Shown here: positions 32,376 through 42,838 of the stretch, in pieces
Position numbering within the stretch: position 1 is the stretch's first letter
How the letters are laid out: every line of letters starts with the position of its first letter
Assembly: GCA_963575745.1 (NCBI GenBank)
Contig: CAUYUJ010022516.1
Span: 77,501-122,473 of the forward strand
Length of the DNA stretch: 44,973 nucleotides
Direction of reading: 5' to 3'
DNA from: Prorocentrum cordatum
Taxonomy: Eukaryota; Sar; Dinophyceae; Prorocentrales; Prorocentraceae
Translations under genes and position numbers: made by a program
Notes under the pieces: generated by a model
Told to the model about the DNA's origin: nothing
The model's input: the letters and a program-made list of their open reading frames with translations, nothing else
Databases searched by the model: none

Positions 32376-33215
32376 TCGGTGACCCAAACATTGGCAAACT
32401 GTTGATGCGCGTCTACTGCTTGCACATTTCTTTGACGATGACCAGTTGTTGCAATGCTTGACAGCCCAGCAGAGTGGAAAGCAACTGCAGACGCGATCTC
32501 ACGCCCTGAAGGGCAAGCGATCACGTGTAACATAGTTCCTTGCTTTTCGCGCCATGTCGCCCTAAACGCACGCAGCAGTGTGCATGGCAGTCGCCAGGTC
32601 CTCTTCTCTTCCTCGTCTGCCCCTACCGCCTGTCACTAATGATGTTGTTGCCCGCGGTTTGTCATCGATCTCGCGCCGAGCATGGTTAGACGCATGGTTT
32701 TGACCACGCGCCTGGTGGCGTATGGCTCGTTCGTCCGGTCGGGGGTAACACGTGTTGCCCCGCCCCACACCCTTCCTCCCCGCCGTAATGGGGACGCTTG
32801 CAAGCCAACCACAAGCATGAATCTTTGCAGCTTCCAAAACACATTATATGGAGTACGCGGGCGCTTTGGCGCACGCAAGCACCGACGTGCATGCAGGGCC
32901 AGTGCGCTGTGGTGTACACGTGCGCTGAGTCATGCAGGCATTGTGGTGTACACGGGCATGTTGGCGTACGCGGACTGGTTCTGGCGGGTGCATGCCGCGG
33001 CCGCCGCTACTCGCCCTCCCCGGGGCAGCACGTCGTACCCCCGACGGAGCAAGAACAGTCAAGTGGGATGGCGGCCGGGAGGGCGAAGACTGAAGCGGCA
33101 AAAGGGAGAGGGCAGGGCCCATGTCCCGATCCGATCTGTCTGGTGGAGGATTCGAGCCCGCCAGGCTCGGCCCTCGTCGGTCCCAGCTTTCCAGTGATCC
33201 TATGCGGCGTGATGC
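32376..33215. other. Unassigned sequence
   Basis: Contains repeated GGTGTACACG motifs at 32912-32958; no recognisable gene. Confidence 0.4.
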
Positions 33216-33408
33216 TCAGGGGCAACGTGAGGGGAGGATAGGTCGCCCCCGATCGCCCATGCATCGCCGGTGGTGGCCTGATAAGCCCGTCCCGCCCGGC
33301 AACGTCCGGATTCGCCATCGGGAGCTTGTCGCGGATCAATCGGCGATGCATCGTCGATTCATGGTCGATGTTCCCCTCTTGAGCTGGTCCCCCCTTGCTG
33401 TTCCCTTA
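33216..33408. mobile_element. MITE-B copy 3
   Basis: The left end TCAGGGGCAACG and the right end TTGCTGTTCCCTTA are reverse-complement related. The interior closely matches copy 1 (ATCGGCGATGCATCGTCGAT, then TGGTCGATG). This is the shortest copy. Confidence 0.6.
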
Positions 33409-34340
33409 CCGCTGCCCTCCTTTTCGGGCGATCCGATGGGGTCCGGCGCCTGCAGGGTGCTGCTGTGCACCCTGGCGCGGCTGGTCTGATTCGATTGCTG
33501 CTCCATGCCAGTGCGGCCAGGTCCGACGCACTTTTCGATTCGATCCGATCTTTCCGATCCAATGCTGACTCATCCTGGAGGGGGGCGGAATGCTGTAGTG
33601 ACAGCAAGAATGGGAATTTAGTGCTCGTAGCACTCGCAATGGCAATGATCAAGACGGTAGCGACTGTCACGACGGCGATGCAAGCCGCGAGTTGAGATGC
33701 TTCGCTCCAGAGGCGCGTCTGCAACGCTACGTGTGCTGTCCTCGCTCTGGGCTTCTAGAATCTAGGTCTAATCCCTTGAGCCGTCATTGCTACATCCTGC
33801 GAAGCATGCCAGGAATAAACCGACCGAATAAAACCCACGAAGCGTTCCAGGAAGAAACCGACCGAATGAAACCCGATCTTCCCGATGGACCCCTGGAGGG
33901 GTCTGGGAAACGATTTTGAGCGGGGCTTCATCCCCCTCCTGACCGATGTTCTGAGTCTCCACCAGCCGCCTCCAAGCCCCGCAGAGGTGGTTACGTTGCA
34001 TCTGCGGGAGGCCCTGTCTGTCCTCGCAATGGATGTCTTCTCTTGTGCCCGGCGCGGGTTCGAGGCGGATTCGACCTGGTTTCGCAGTGGATTCGAGGCG
34101 GGCTCGTCGCAGACGACGAGTTCGACATGGACTCGACGCAGATTCGACGCGGACAGCGGCGCGACGGGACAGAACACAGGCAGCTGGGAGCAGCCCCATC
34201 GGGCGGGCCGCTCCGCTGCAGTGACGGAAGGCCGAGCCACGCACCATTTGGCAGGAGAACGGGGGATTTTGGGGTGGCGGTCTGGGGGGCCAACGCGCGG
34301 CACGATTGACTTCCGAGGTGCGCGTTGCAGCGCGGGTGGA
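33409..34340. other. Unassigned sequence with short duplications
   Basis: A ~27-bp motif CCAGGAAxAAACCGACCGAAT occurs twice (about 33809 and 33848). Degenerate GGATTCGA/GACGCGGA repeats occupy 34060-34160. A segment near 34262-34292 (GATTTTGGGGTGGCGGTCTG) matches the minus strand near 42200. No gene recognised. Confidence 0.4.
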
Positions 34341-34356
34341 GGTGAGAAGGAGGGCC

Positions 34357-34496
34357 TGGTAGATCGAGAGAGAGAGAGCGGAAGAGAGGCAGGGAGGGAG
34401 GGAGGGTCGGAGAGAGAGAGAAAGAGAGAGAGAGATATATAGAGAGAGCCAGAGAGAAAGAGAAAGAGAGAGAGAGTGACATATATATATATATAC

Positions 34497-34550
<54 letters not shown>
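34357..34550. repeat. GA microsatellite with internal TA tract
   Basis: GAGA repeats, a short TATATA section near 34481-34497, then about 24 GA repeats. Confidence 0.97.
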
Positions 34551-34551
<1 letters not shown>

Positions 34552-34958
34552 ACAAGGCGCGGGAGCGGTGCGGTAGGGCGGAGGGGAGAGGGAGGGAGCG
34601 GGAGAGGGAGGAACGGGCGAGAGGCCAGAACGCCCCCCATACCGCTCGCGGCGCCGCCTGGGGGGGGAGCAACACAAAAATCGGCCAGACTCCCTCCCTG
34701 GCATTTTTTTTGTTGCTCCCCCCCCCCCCAAGAAGCGCTCCCCAAATACCCCCACTCCTCTGACCCCCCCCGCCACCGCCCCCCCCCGGACACCCGCCAC
34801 CACCCCCCGTCCCACCGCCACGATGGCACATCGAGGGTGTGGCCTGCCCCGACCCGCGCTACCTCTCCTCCTCCTTCGCTCACCTCCGCCCAAGCCCCTT
34901 GCCCGCCATCATTTTTCCTTCATCGGCGGCCGTGTGGTCGTGGCGATAATAGCGCCAC
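34551..34958. other. Low-complexity G/A-rich then C-rich sequence
   Basis: GGGAG-rich to 34620, then C-rich runs (34719-34810) with CCACCGCC repeats. The overlapping minus frames are composition-driven. Confidence 0.5.
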
Positions 34959-35930
34959 CTATACAATCCACAACGTGGGTTTGCAGGATGTAACGCGGCG
35001 CGTGGGCGTATTCCCACTGCTCTCACGCGCAGTCATAGTGCCCCCGCCGCCTGTACTCCATGGCCCGCACGGCCCCCGCGTCGGGCAGGTAGTCGGCGTT
35101 GCCCTTCGCATGGCGGTGGTTGTGCTTCCCGACGGAGTACAGCACCAGGAAGTGGTGGCGGATCGGGAGAGCTCGTCGAACACGCGAGCGTACCCCCTGA
35201 ACCAGGAGTAAACCTGCTCGCAAGCAAGCGTGTTCACGTCCTTGACCCTCCTGCCGAGGCGTTGGGCCGTGTGCGGGTTGCAGGGGCACTCGTCGACGTG
35301 GTTGGTGGCGTGCCACTTCTCCACGACGTAGTGCTTCTGCTGGGCGAGCTCTGGCATGGATTTCGCGGAAGGCATGAAGGAGCAAGCCCTGTCGTAGACG
35401 AAGCAGTCCACCGCGGGGTTGTGGCCAAGCACCTTTACGAGGCTCTCCCGCACCACGGCATTGTTCTCGTGGTCCCGCTGTTCCACCACGCTCACCACGC
35501 GCCCGGACGGTGTACATATCATGAACCAGCCATTGCCATGATGGGCGCAGCGGGGGCCTTTCCGCTTGGCCCCCTTGACGGTGTGGTCGCTCGCGGCGGG
35601 GCGCCCCTTCGTCGTTTTCCCCTTGACGTGACTCTTGCGAGTCTTTGCGGTTGGGTTGGGGAGTGCGCTTGCGGGCCGCCTCTTCACGGCACCCCCAGCA
35701 ACTGGCTTCCGAGATGTGGTGTTCTGCCCCCGTGGCTTGGGTAAAGCACCTGTGGGTCGCCTCTTCACTACGCTCCCCGAAGCCGGCTTCCGAGATGCGG
35801 TCTTCTGGGCACCCGCTGGTTTCTTGCTGACCGCCTGCCCACCGCAACGCGCTGCGACCTTCTCGTGGCCGTCGCCGATGAGTGTCTCAATGGACCCCGC
35901 ACTTTTGGGCTTGAAGATGTTGTCGTGCAG
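34959..35930 (-). pseudogene. KDZ transposase catalytic domain
   Basis: After a basic linker holding two copies of a ~27-residue repeat (SRKPxxGxxVKRRPxxALPxP), the catalytic part reads GNGWFMICTPSGRVVSVVEQ, then FVYDRACSF (first acidic residue, codon at 35393), HYVVEKWHATNH (codon at 35321) and NTLACEQVYSWFRGYARVF (Glu codon at 35219). This is the D-D/E-E order of KDZ enzymes, which cut and join transposon ends. The middle position is usually Asp (as in VDRFH) and is Glu here. The frame loses similarity near 35165; another frame continues (RHHFLVLYSVGKHNH) to a stop at 35023. Single stop, single frameshift and the substitution suggest a recently dead copy. Confidence 0.72.
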
Positions 35931-36530
35931 CTAAGCGTCGTAGACCTTGATGTTAGTGTGCGACATCTCGTCGCCGACGAGGACGTCAAGGTGCTTGCCC
36001 ATGGTTTCAAGCTCCTGCACGGCGAGCGTGTACATGATCGCGTCGGAGTACAATTTCCGCAGATCGACTGGCCATTCTCTGCCATGCCCGTCGTCGCCCG
36101 CCTCTGCGTATGTGTCCTCTTGCACCCACTGAGCGCCGCGAGCAGACACCTGGCAGCGGAAGAGCGTCGCCTCGTAGTGCCTCACGTACCGCAAGGTGAA
36201 ATCACGCTTGCTGCTAATGAACACGGCGCCCGCTGCCTCCAAGTCCGCCATCGTAGCGGTGTTCTTTTTCTGCGCCCCCACGATGAAGAGATTGGGCGTG
36301 TATGTCACCGCGCACGCGCTGCTGTTGCACCTCCACGGAACCACGGTAACCTGCTTGCTGCCAGTCAAGTCGTGCGAGGTGGCCGCGTACGAGGCACGTT
36401 GCTGCGGCAGGCCGCAGCCGCAGTGCAGACACTCGTTCAGGTGAGTTTGGTACACGTCGGGGACGTCTTGCTGCAACCCGTGCCCAGGAGCGAAAGGCTT
36501 GGGGTCGACCGCGGCGGGCTTGCGCAGCGG
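35023..36530 (-). mobile_element. KDZ-type DNA transposon coding region, minus strand
   Basis: A cysteine-cluster domain followed by a transposase catalytic domain is the architecture of KDZ (Kyakuja-Dileera-Zisupton) elements. Both parts are in one frame, separated only by TAG at 35931-35933, and the last ~48 residues are reached by a frameshift near 35165. The upstream end merges in frame with a GAC-rich minisatellite. Terminal inverted repeats were not identified. Confidence 0.72.
35931..36530 (-). pseudogene. KDZ-associated cysteine-cluster (CxC-like) domain
   Basis: About 200 residues before the TAG. It has CLHCGCGL, then after a ~33-residue spacer RCNSSACAVTYTPNLF, an arrangement like the CxC5/CxC6 clusters found next to KDZ transposases in fungi and algae, followed by FTLRYVRHYEATLF and DLRKLYSDAIMYTLAVQ. 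It ends VYDA then TAG, and the same frame continues open into the catalytic part. Such clusters are thought to bind zinc and contact DNA. No convincing start codon is present: upstream the frame is only poly-valine from the minisatellite. Confidence 0.65.
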
Positions 36531-36817
36531 GACGACGAGGAGGACGAGGACGAGGATGAGGACGAGGACGACGACGACGGTGAGCAGCCACGAGGGCGCT
36601 ACCACGACGACGACGAGGACGAGGACGACGAGGACGACGAGGACGACGAGGACGACGACGACAGTGAGCAGCCACGAGGGCGCTACCATGACGACGACGA
36701 GGACGACCAGGACGACAAGGACGAGGACGAGGACGACCAGGACGACGAGGACGACGGTGAGCCGCCATGAGGGCGCTGCCGCGACGGTGGCAACGACGAC
36801 CAGGACGACGAGGCCAG

Positions 36818-36850
<33 letters not shown>

Positions 36851-37210
36851 GAGCTGTCACGAGGGCGCTACCATGACGACGACGAGGACGACCAGGACGA
36901 CGACGAGGACGACGAGGACGACGAGGAAGACGGCGACGACGACGACGCCGACGACGACGACGACGGTGAGCAGCCACGAGGGCGCTACCACGACGACGGC
37001 GACGAGGACGGCCGGGACGACGAGAACGAGGTCGAGGACGACGACTACGGTGAGCGGCCACGAGGGCGCTACCACGACGACGACGACGACGAGGACGACC
37101 GGGACGACGACGACGACGAATACGACGACGACGACGACGACGGTGAGCAGCCACGAGGGCGCTACCACGACGACGACGACGAGGACGACCAGGACGACGA
37201 GGATGACGCG

Positions 37211-37264
<54 letters not shown>

Positions 37265-37340
37265 GAGCAGCCACGAGTGGCGCTACCACGGCGACGACGA
37301 CGACGACGACGACCAGGACGGCGACGACGAGGGAGGGAGG
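36531..37340. repeat. GAC-rich minisatellite with a 22-bp core repeated eight times
   Basis: GAC/GAG trinucleotides are punctuated by a core beginning GGTGAGCAGCCACGAGGGCG at 36579, 36663, 36756, 36848, 36962, 37049, 37142 and 37262. Spacings are 84, 93, 92, 114, 87, 93 and 120. The plus strand reads acidic runs with GEQPRGRYHDDD; the minus strand reads poly-valine with APSWLL. All but one spacing are multiples of three. It abuts the KDZ coding region. Confidence 0.9.
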
Positions 37341-37462
37341 TCGGGATGAGGAGGGAGAAGGGAGGAGGAAGAGGAAGAGGAGGAGGAGGAGGAGAAGGGT
37401 GGATAAAAGAGGAGGAGGAGGAGGATGGAGGAGGGAAGGAGGGAGGGAAGGAATTTTGGAAT
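37341..37462. repeat. GGA microsatellite
   Basis: Impure GGA/GGAAGA repeats, purine-rich on the plus strand. Confidence 0.93.
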
Positions 37463-38030
37463 TGCGCTCTGATTCGCCGAGGGGGCGGTCAGCTTGGTGC
37501 GTCACTCACTAGCTGCTGGCAGAAACACGCGGTATCTAGCAACAGGGGCGCCAAGGTGTAAATGCTCCGCCCAACCTATCCCATACCATCCCCCCCTCAT
37601 CGTCGGAAGGCGCTCAAGGCGCATCCCAACGCCGCAGGAGTAGGGAAGAGGCAAGAGGAGGCATATCAAAGAGGGGAGCAGGTGAGATGGCCTGCGAAGG
37701 GTCGAAAGCCACCTTAGCGGGCTGGTGCGAGGCAGGGGCCAGCGGGAGTGCAGGATATTCGCACGCTCGACCTGCGGCCCGTGCCTGCGCCAACGCCGCA
37801 GTGCAACCCTCGTCCCCACCATCAGACCTAAACTCCACCCTCAGTCCTACCCATCGGCGTCCGCCCGAACCACTCTTCTCTCAAATCAAGTGGCCGGCAT
37901 CGGGTCGAACAAAGAAACGACGAGACGACCGCGTCGTGGCTCTTGGCCACTCGGGAGGGGGAAGGGAGGGAGGGAGGGAGGGAAATCATATAAATATAAA
38001 GCCGAGACGGAAGAGTGGGATTGGGGCGCG
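37463..38030. other. Unassigned sequence
   Basis: Short frames without domains; a GGGA run at 37962-37982. Confidence 0.4.
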
Positions 38031-38485
38031 CATGTCAAACCTCCAGTCTCGGAAGGATGGCAGCAACGAGCGGAAGGGAAAAAGGCTGGGACGCATACCG
38101 ATCACCTCCAGAGCGCTGTGCCCGTTGTAAATACTGGCTGCACAATTTCGGGTAGGCAGGCACAGAGGGGATGCTGGTAGATGCAACCGAGAAGAGAGAG
38201 AGCGAGACTGGGACGCATATCCCAAACCTCCAATCTCGGAGCAGCAGAAAACGAACGGGATCAAGGCTGGGACGCATCTGACTGGCAGCCCCCATCTTCT
38301 GCATGTAGTAGCCAAAAAGTGACGACTACGTATCAAGGAATTCCAACTCCATTCCCACACCGATCCTCCCACTGCCCCCCCGACCTCCAATCAAGCAGCT
38401 GGGCCGTAGGGGGGCATTCGGTCGTTCGGAGGGGGGGGGGAGGGAGGGGTAGAGCACGAAGTAGTGAGGCTGGGACGCAGGCTTA
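38031..38485. repeat. Diverged tandem repeat with GGCTGGGACGCAT motif
   Basis: CAAACCTCCAxTCTCGGA occurs near 38035 and 38223, and the motif GGCTGGGACGCA (one copy variant) near 38084, 38207, 38265 and 38468. The main unit is about 188 bp. Confidence 0.65.
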
Positions 38486-38794
38486 CATCCTCCTGCTCTC
38501 AGGATCTAGTGTCAAACCGTGCCAGCGCACAGCGAACTCTCACGTGCCAGGCGGACAGAAGGACAGCTGCCTGGCCGCGGGCGCGACGACGACGACGACA
38601 GATGGCGTGATAGAGAGGCTAGCGGGCCAGGACTGACGACGATGCCTAAATTGTTGACGCTTCGCGTATCCCCACCAGCCCATCCAGAAACGATGCTCAG
38701 GGGAGTTGAGGTGATCAGGGAAGTCGGGGAGCATGCAGAATAACAAAGGGCGGGGGAAGCTGTCACAGACCCCGAGAGGGGGAGGATGGAAGAG
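38486..38794. other. Unassigned sequence
   Basis: Contains a short GAC repeat at 38585-38600; no gene seen. Confidence 0.4.
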
Positions 38795-38925
38795 GAGTCG
38801 TCGTCGTCGTCGTCGTCGTCGGAGGAGGAGGAGGAGGAGGAGGGGGAAGAGGAGGAGGAGGAGGAGGAGGAGGAGGACGGAGAAGGAGGAAGAATCGGAG
38901 GAGGAGGAGGAGGAGGGGAAGGAGC
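38795..38925. repeat. GTC then GGA microsatellites
   Basis: Seven GTC repeats followed by GGA/GGAAGA repeats. Confidence 0.95.
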
Positions 38926-39495
38926 TTCTTGGGGGTCTTTTGAGGGCCTCTTGGAGGGCTTTTTGGGCGCCTTGGGGCATCTTGGGCGCCTCTTGGGACC
39001 CTCTTGAGGCGCTCTGGGGAGCCTTCGGGGCGCTTTTGGGGCCATCTTGGAGGGAGTCGATCAAACAAGAGGGGGGGTTTAATTAGCGCCCCCCCTCGGA
39101 AGCCCCTAAAATCGCCTCTTGGACCCCTCTTGGAACGCTCTTGGAGTGCTCTTGGGCGCTCTTGGGGCCGTCTTGGGGCTCTTTTGGGGCTCTCTTGGGG
39201 CCCTCTTGGGCCATCTTGGAGCCATCTCCAGGCCTCGGATAGCCATCGGAAGCGAAAAGGCGAGAAAGCAAAAATCATTGATTTTCCTTAGGTTTTGGGA
39301 CGATTTTGGCCTCTTCGGGGCCTCCTTGGGGAGCTGTTTGGCCACTTGGAGTTATCTTGGGGCCGTCTTTGGGCTTCTTGGAACCATCTTAGGAGCCATC
39401 GTGAGCGATCTTGCGCTATCTTGAGCCATCTTGGAGCTCATCTTGGGTTCTCTGAGGCGCTCTTGGAGCCGTCTTGGGCCATCTTGGACGCTCTA
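38926..39495 (-). repeat. CTTGGGG satellite, minus orientation
   Basis: Short units such as CTTGGGGCCGTCTTGGGG, with an AT-rich island at 39235-39310 (CAAAAATCATTGATTTTCC). The same family as the 10.7-21.3 kb satellite. Confidence 0.85.
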
Positions 39496-39849
39496 ACTAC
39501 CCGCGGCCCCCCCCGTCCAGGTCCAGGGGAGGGGGTAGGGGGAGGGGTAAACCCCTCCCCAAGGGGGAAGAGGGAGGGGTGGAAGAGGATCTGCTCTAGA
39601 CCACCTACGCCCAGAGGGCTGGTGGGATTTGCAATCAGGCATCAGGTAACTAGGACGCCGTGCCGCTCCTCGTCCCACCTCACCCTAACTCCTCCCTGTG
39701 ATCCTCCATCCCATACTTCACGTTGCGACCTCGAGGCACCTTCGCGGCAGGCACTTTCGCGGCAGGCAGCTAAGTTGCACGGCTCACAGGGGTGGGGAGT
39801 CCCGCGCAGACGGGGCACAGGAGCGGCCGGCGCTGCACAAGAAGGCCAG
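39496..39849. other. Unassigned sequence
   Basis: A GC-rich boundary between the satellite and the candidate membrane-protein gene; GGCAGGCA repeats at 39748-39768. Confidence 0.4.
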
Positions 39850-41150
39850 TCCACCCAGCGCCGCGAGGGAACGACGTGCGACTCCAACATGACGACGAGC
39901 TTCTGCTTCATCTCCGAGGGAAGGTGCTCGCAACGATGCGCTGGGCAAGAATCTCGTCAATATCGACTGGTGACTGCATAGCGGGTGGCGGCTCAGGCAA
40001 CGGCCCTGGCCGCACCCATCTGCGCACGTGCATGCGGAAAATGAAGTCATCCACAAGCCGATTCATGTGATCCGAAAAATAACCCAAAGATCTGTCAGCA
40101 GAATGATCCCAAATATTCCCTGGGCATGCCCATTTCCATCCCTTTAGCAGCGGCGCACGCGCAACACCATGTGGAGGAACACGAGCAGCAGCAGGAAACG
40201 CAACTGGAAGCGCGGCCAGGGGACACACAGCGTCGGTAACTTCACCTTGGCGCAGCCCGGTGGACGCCTCGATGGTCCCCGCCGCCTCCCCCTGGCCCCG
40301 AGAGGGGACGCTGGGTGTCCACCTCTGCACTCGCAGCTGGAAGCGGGGTGGGGCCTGTAGGCTGCTTCGCCGCCTCTCCGGGCCCCGACAGGGGACGCTG
40401 GGTGGGAGGGGTTTGCCCACCTCCGCTGTGCGGCCATCCCGCCCATCAGCCAGAGCACCAGCCGCGGCATCACGGTCTCGGGCACGAACATCGGCGTCAA
40501 CATGCACAGGATCAGGAGCGACACGGTCCAAGGCCGCGGCCATGGCCACAGCTGCGCCAGCAGCGGCGGCCGCAGTCTCCTTCAGCATGGGCGCGTCCGG
40601 GAGCAGGTCGGACGAGGAGGCAGCCGCAAGCGCCTCCGGGGCAGCAGCACCTGCAGGGAACCGTGCGGCATGGCGTAGATCACGATCACGGGCGCCCGAA
40701 GCAGCTGGCGGTCCAGGCTGGCGAACGTCGTGTGCAGGCGGCGGCGGCGGCACGCAGACCGGCCACTGCAAGGCCGAGACACGCGGCGAGAAAGACAGCG
40801 GAACACATGGCGCCCGGCCGGCTACCGCAGCAGCCACGGCGCTAATCGCCGTCAGCATGGGCTCCACCCGAGGCACAGTACCATCTGGACTACTTGCATG
40901 TAGAGCACCAAGAACTCCACGACGTCGCAGCCTGGCCGGAGCCTCCGATGCAGCAGGCGACCGGAGGCCACAATACCGGCGCGGGGGAAGCCGGGGGCGG
41001 CAGCGCCTCTGGCAGCCAGCACCAAGTGGCCCCCTTCGCCTCAGCGCCCTGCACGGGCCGCATGGGTACAGGAGCTCCGCGAGCCACATCCGGAGGCCGA
41101 GGATCGCGATCGGTGCGAGCAGCCACTCGAGCCAGATTGGCCACGTCGCT
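39850..41150 (-). CDS. Candidate intron-containing multi-pass membrane protein, unidentified
   Basis: Read on the minus strand, several strongly hydrophobic segments appear one after another in different frames: TWPIWLEWLLAPIAILGLRM (about 41145-41085), EFLVLYMQVVQMVLCLGW (about 40920-40865), SAVFLAACLGLAVAG (about 40805-40760), LLRAPVIVIYAMPHG (about 40710-40665), SLLILCMLTPMF and RLVLWLMGGMAA (about 40524-40440), and FQLRFLLLLVFLHMVL (about 40210-40160). A polar tail (DIDEILAQRIVAST, then FPSEMKQKLVVMLE) follows near 39955-39885. Frame changes between otherwise sensible segments fit introns, and AG acceptors such as CTTCCAG before LRFLLLL are present. I do not recognise the family. It could be a decayed gene, or chance hydrophobicity in GC-rich DNA. 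Confidence 0.35.
40281..40403. repeat. ~88-bp direct duplication inside the candidate gene
   Basis: CGCCTCxCCxGGCCCCGA and GGGGACGCTGGGTG recur at about 40283 and 40371. CAxCTGGAAGCG also recurs near 40201 and 40335. The segment lies between two hydrophobic blocks and may be intronic. Confidence 0.55.
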
Positions 41151-41349
41151 CATGAGCGGCCGGCGGCCAACCCGGGCCGCGAAGCCGAGCCTGCGCACAG
41201 CGGCGCGCAGGCCCGGCCTCGGCCGGTCGCCATGGCGCCGGCCGGAAGAGGCTCGTGGGGCGCGGCTGGCCCGCCGCTCGCTTGGGCAGAGCGAGGCGAA
41301 GCGGCCGGCGCGCATGGCAGCCGCCCCGCGCGAGGCGCGCTGCTCCTGG

Positions 41350-41536
41350 GTCGACTAGACGTAAGAGTGACCTTTCGCCGGAGTGACCTTTGGTGCGGGC
41401 ACAGATGGGTCCCCAGATGGCTGAAAACGAAGCAGCAGGAGCTGCTTGCGCGCCCAGGTTTGGACCCCCCGCGGCACCCAAAAAGTCGCGCACCAAAGGT
41501 CACTCTTGCCCAGGGTCACTCTTGCGTATAGCCGAC
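41350..41536. mobile_element. MITE-D: 187-bp element with 48-bp terminal inverted repeats
   Basis: Arms of 48 bp at 41350-41397 and 41489-41536 are reverse complements at about 39 positions, ending in a perfect GAGTGACCTTTGGTGCG. Each arm holds AGTGACC twice, 25 bp apart, as in elements whose subterminal repeats bind a transposase. The ~91-bp centre encodes nothing. No convincing target-site duplication is visible. Confidence 0.7.
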
Positions 41537-41584
41537 TGGGGCAGTTCCAAACACCTCGGACCGTGGCAGCGGCTGGAGGGAAGG

Positions 41585-41820
41585 AGGGCGGGAGGAGGAC
41601 GAGGAGGAGGATGAGGAGGAGGAGTTGGGAGGAGGGAGGGAGTAGGAGGAGGAGGAGGAGGAGGAGGAGGAGGAAAAGGAGGAGGAGGAGGAGGAAGAGG
41701 AGGAGGAGGAGGAGAAGGAGGAGGAGGAGGAGGAGGAGGAGGAAGAGGAGGAGGAGGAGGAGGAGGAGGAGGAGGAGGAGGAGGGAGGGGAGGAGGGGGA
41801 GGAGGTGGGAGGAGGGAGGA
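41585..41820. repeat. GGA microsatellite
   Basis: GGA repeats with GGAAGA and GGAGAA variants over about 230 bp. Confidence 0.97.
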
Positions 41821-42437
41821 ACGCGGAAGGAGGGGAGGAAGAGGGGAAGAGGACCAGAGTAAACCAAAGATGTATCAACGACGCTGCAATACATCATCCC
41901 GCGTGATGCCCCCCCTCAAAAGTCCCTACAGGCATTCTTGTTCACGAGCGGAAGTGCCCTGTGCCCCATGGGCATGACGATTCATGAGGATGCCCCGTGT
42001 TTTTTGTTTTTCCCTAAACAAACCGCCCTTCATCCGTCAGTCCCGACGGGGCTGCAACCGCTATCAGGATGCTTCCCCAAAAAAGCATGTGCACGGCGCC
42101 GAGGCGAGAACGTCATGTTTGAAAAGCATGTCCGCGGCGCCAAGGCGAGAGCGCGCGAAATGGAATGGACTGCTGAGGCACGCGCCCCAGACCGCCACCC
42201 CAGAATCCCCCGCCCTGCTGGCAGATCTCCGCCCCGTCTTTGTTCCCTTGCGTCCGATCTTCGCCTCTGCTGGTGCGGGCCCACCCGCGTCCTCGCTGCG
42301 CGGCTCTCTCCCCTGAGCAGCCCGCGTCCGAGGAGGGTGGGCCCTGCCACGCCGCGAGGCCGCGGCCCCCTCCGCGGCCCCCTGCTGCCAGACGAGCGCG
42401 CCTGCCCCTCCGCAGAGCGAGCCCGCGAGCCGCCCGA
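41821..42437. other. Unassigned sequence with a short duplication
   Basis: AAAAGCATGTxCxCGGCGCC followed by AGGCGAGA occurs at about 42080 and 42119. Overlapping Arg/Pro/Ala-rich frames on both strands show no domain. Confidence 0.4.
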
Positions 42438-42510
42438 GGCCGAGCCCGCAGCCCGAGCCCGCAGCCCGCAGCCCGCAGCCCGCAGCCCGCAGCCCGCAGC
42501 CCGAGCCGCC
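42438..42510. repeat. GCCCGCA heptamer repeat
   Basis: CCCGCAG/CCCGAGC heptamers, about nine copies. Confidence 0.9.
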
Positions 42511-42685
42511 CGCGCGCGCGCCCAGGGGCGGCCGCGTCCGCAGCCACACGCGGGGCGCCTCCCTCCTGGACGAGAGCGCCCTCGGCCTCGGAGGAGGGCC
42601 CGGGGGGGGGGGGCCTCGGCGCCGCGCCGGGAGGCTGGATGTCGGCGGCGAGCGAGGGTGGAGGGTTTCTCCGAAGGGCTTGGGC

Positions 42686-42838
42686 GACCCGTCCTCCTCC
42701 TCCTCCTCCTCCTCCTCCTCCTCCTCCTCCTCCTCCTCCTCTTTCTTCCTCCTCCTCCTCCTCCTCCGCCCTGCTGCTGCTGCTCCTCCTCCTCCTCCGC
42801 CTCCTTCTCCTCCTCCTCCTCCTCCTCCTCCTCCTCCA
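42686..42838. repeat. CTC microsatellite
   Basis: CTC repeats with a short CTG run near 42773-42786, directly preceding the third family A copy. Confidence 0.95.

Noticed and set aside
32900-32960. GGTGTACACG palindromic motifs as a regulatory array
   Set aside because: Only two clear copies, with no conserved context.
36214-36768. Arg/Pro/Ala-rich minus frame overlapping the KDZ region
   Set aside because: It is the shadow of the GAC minisatellite in another frame.
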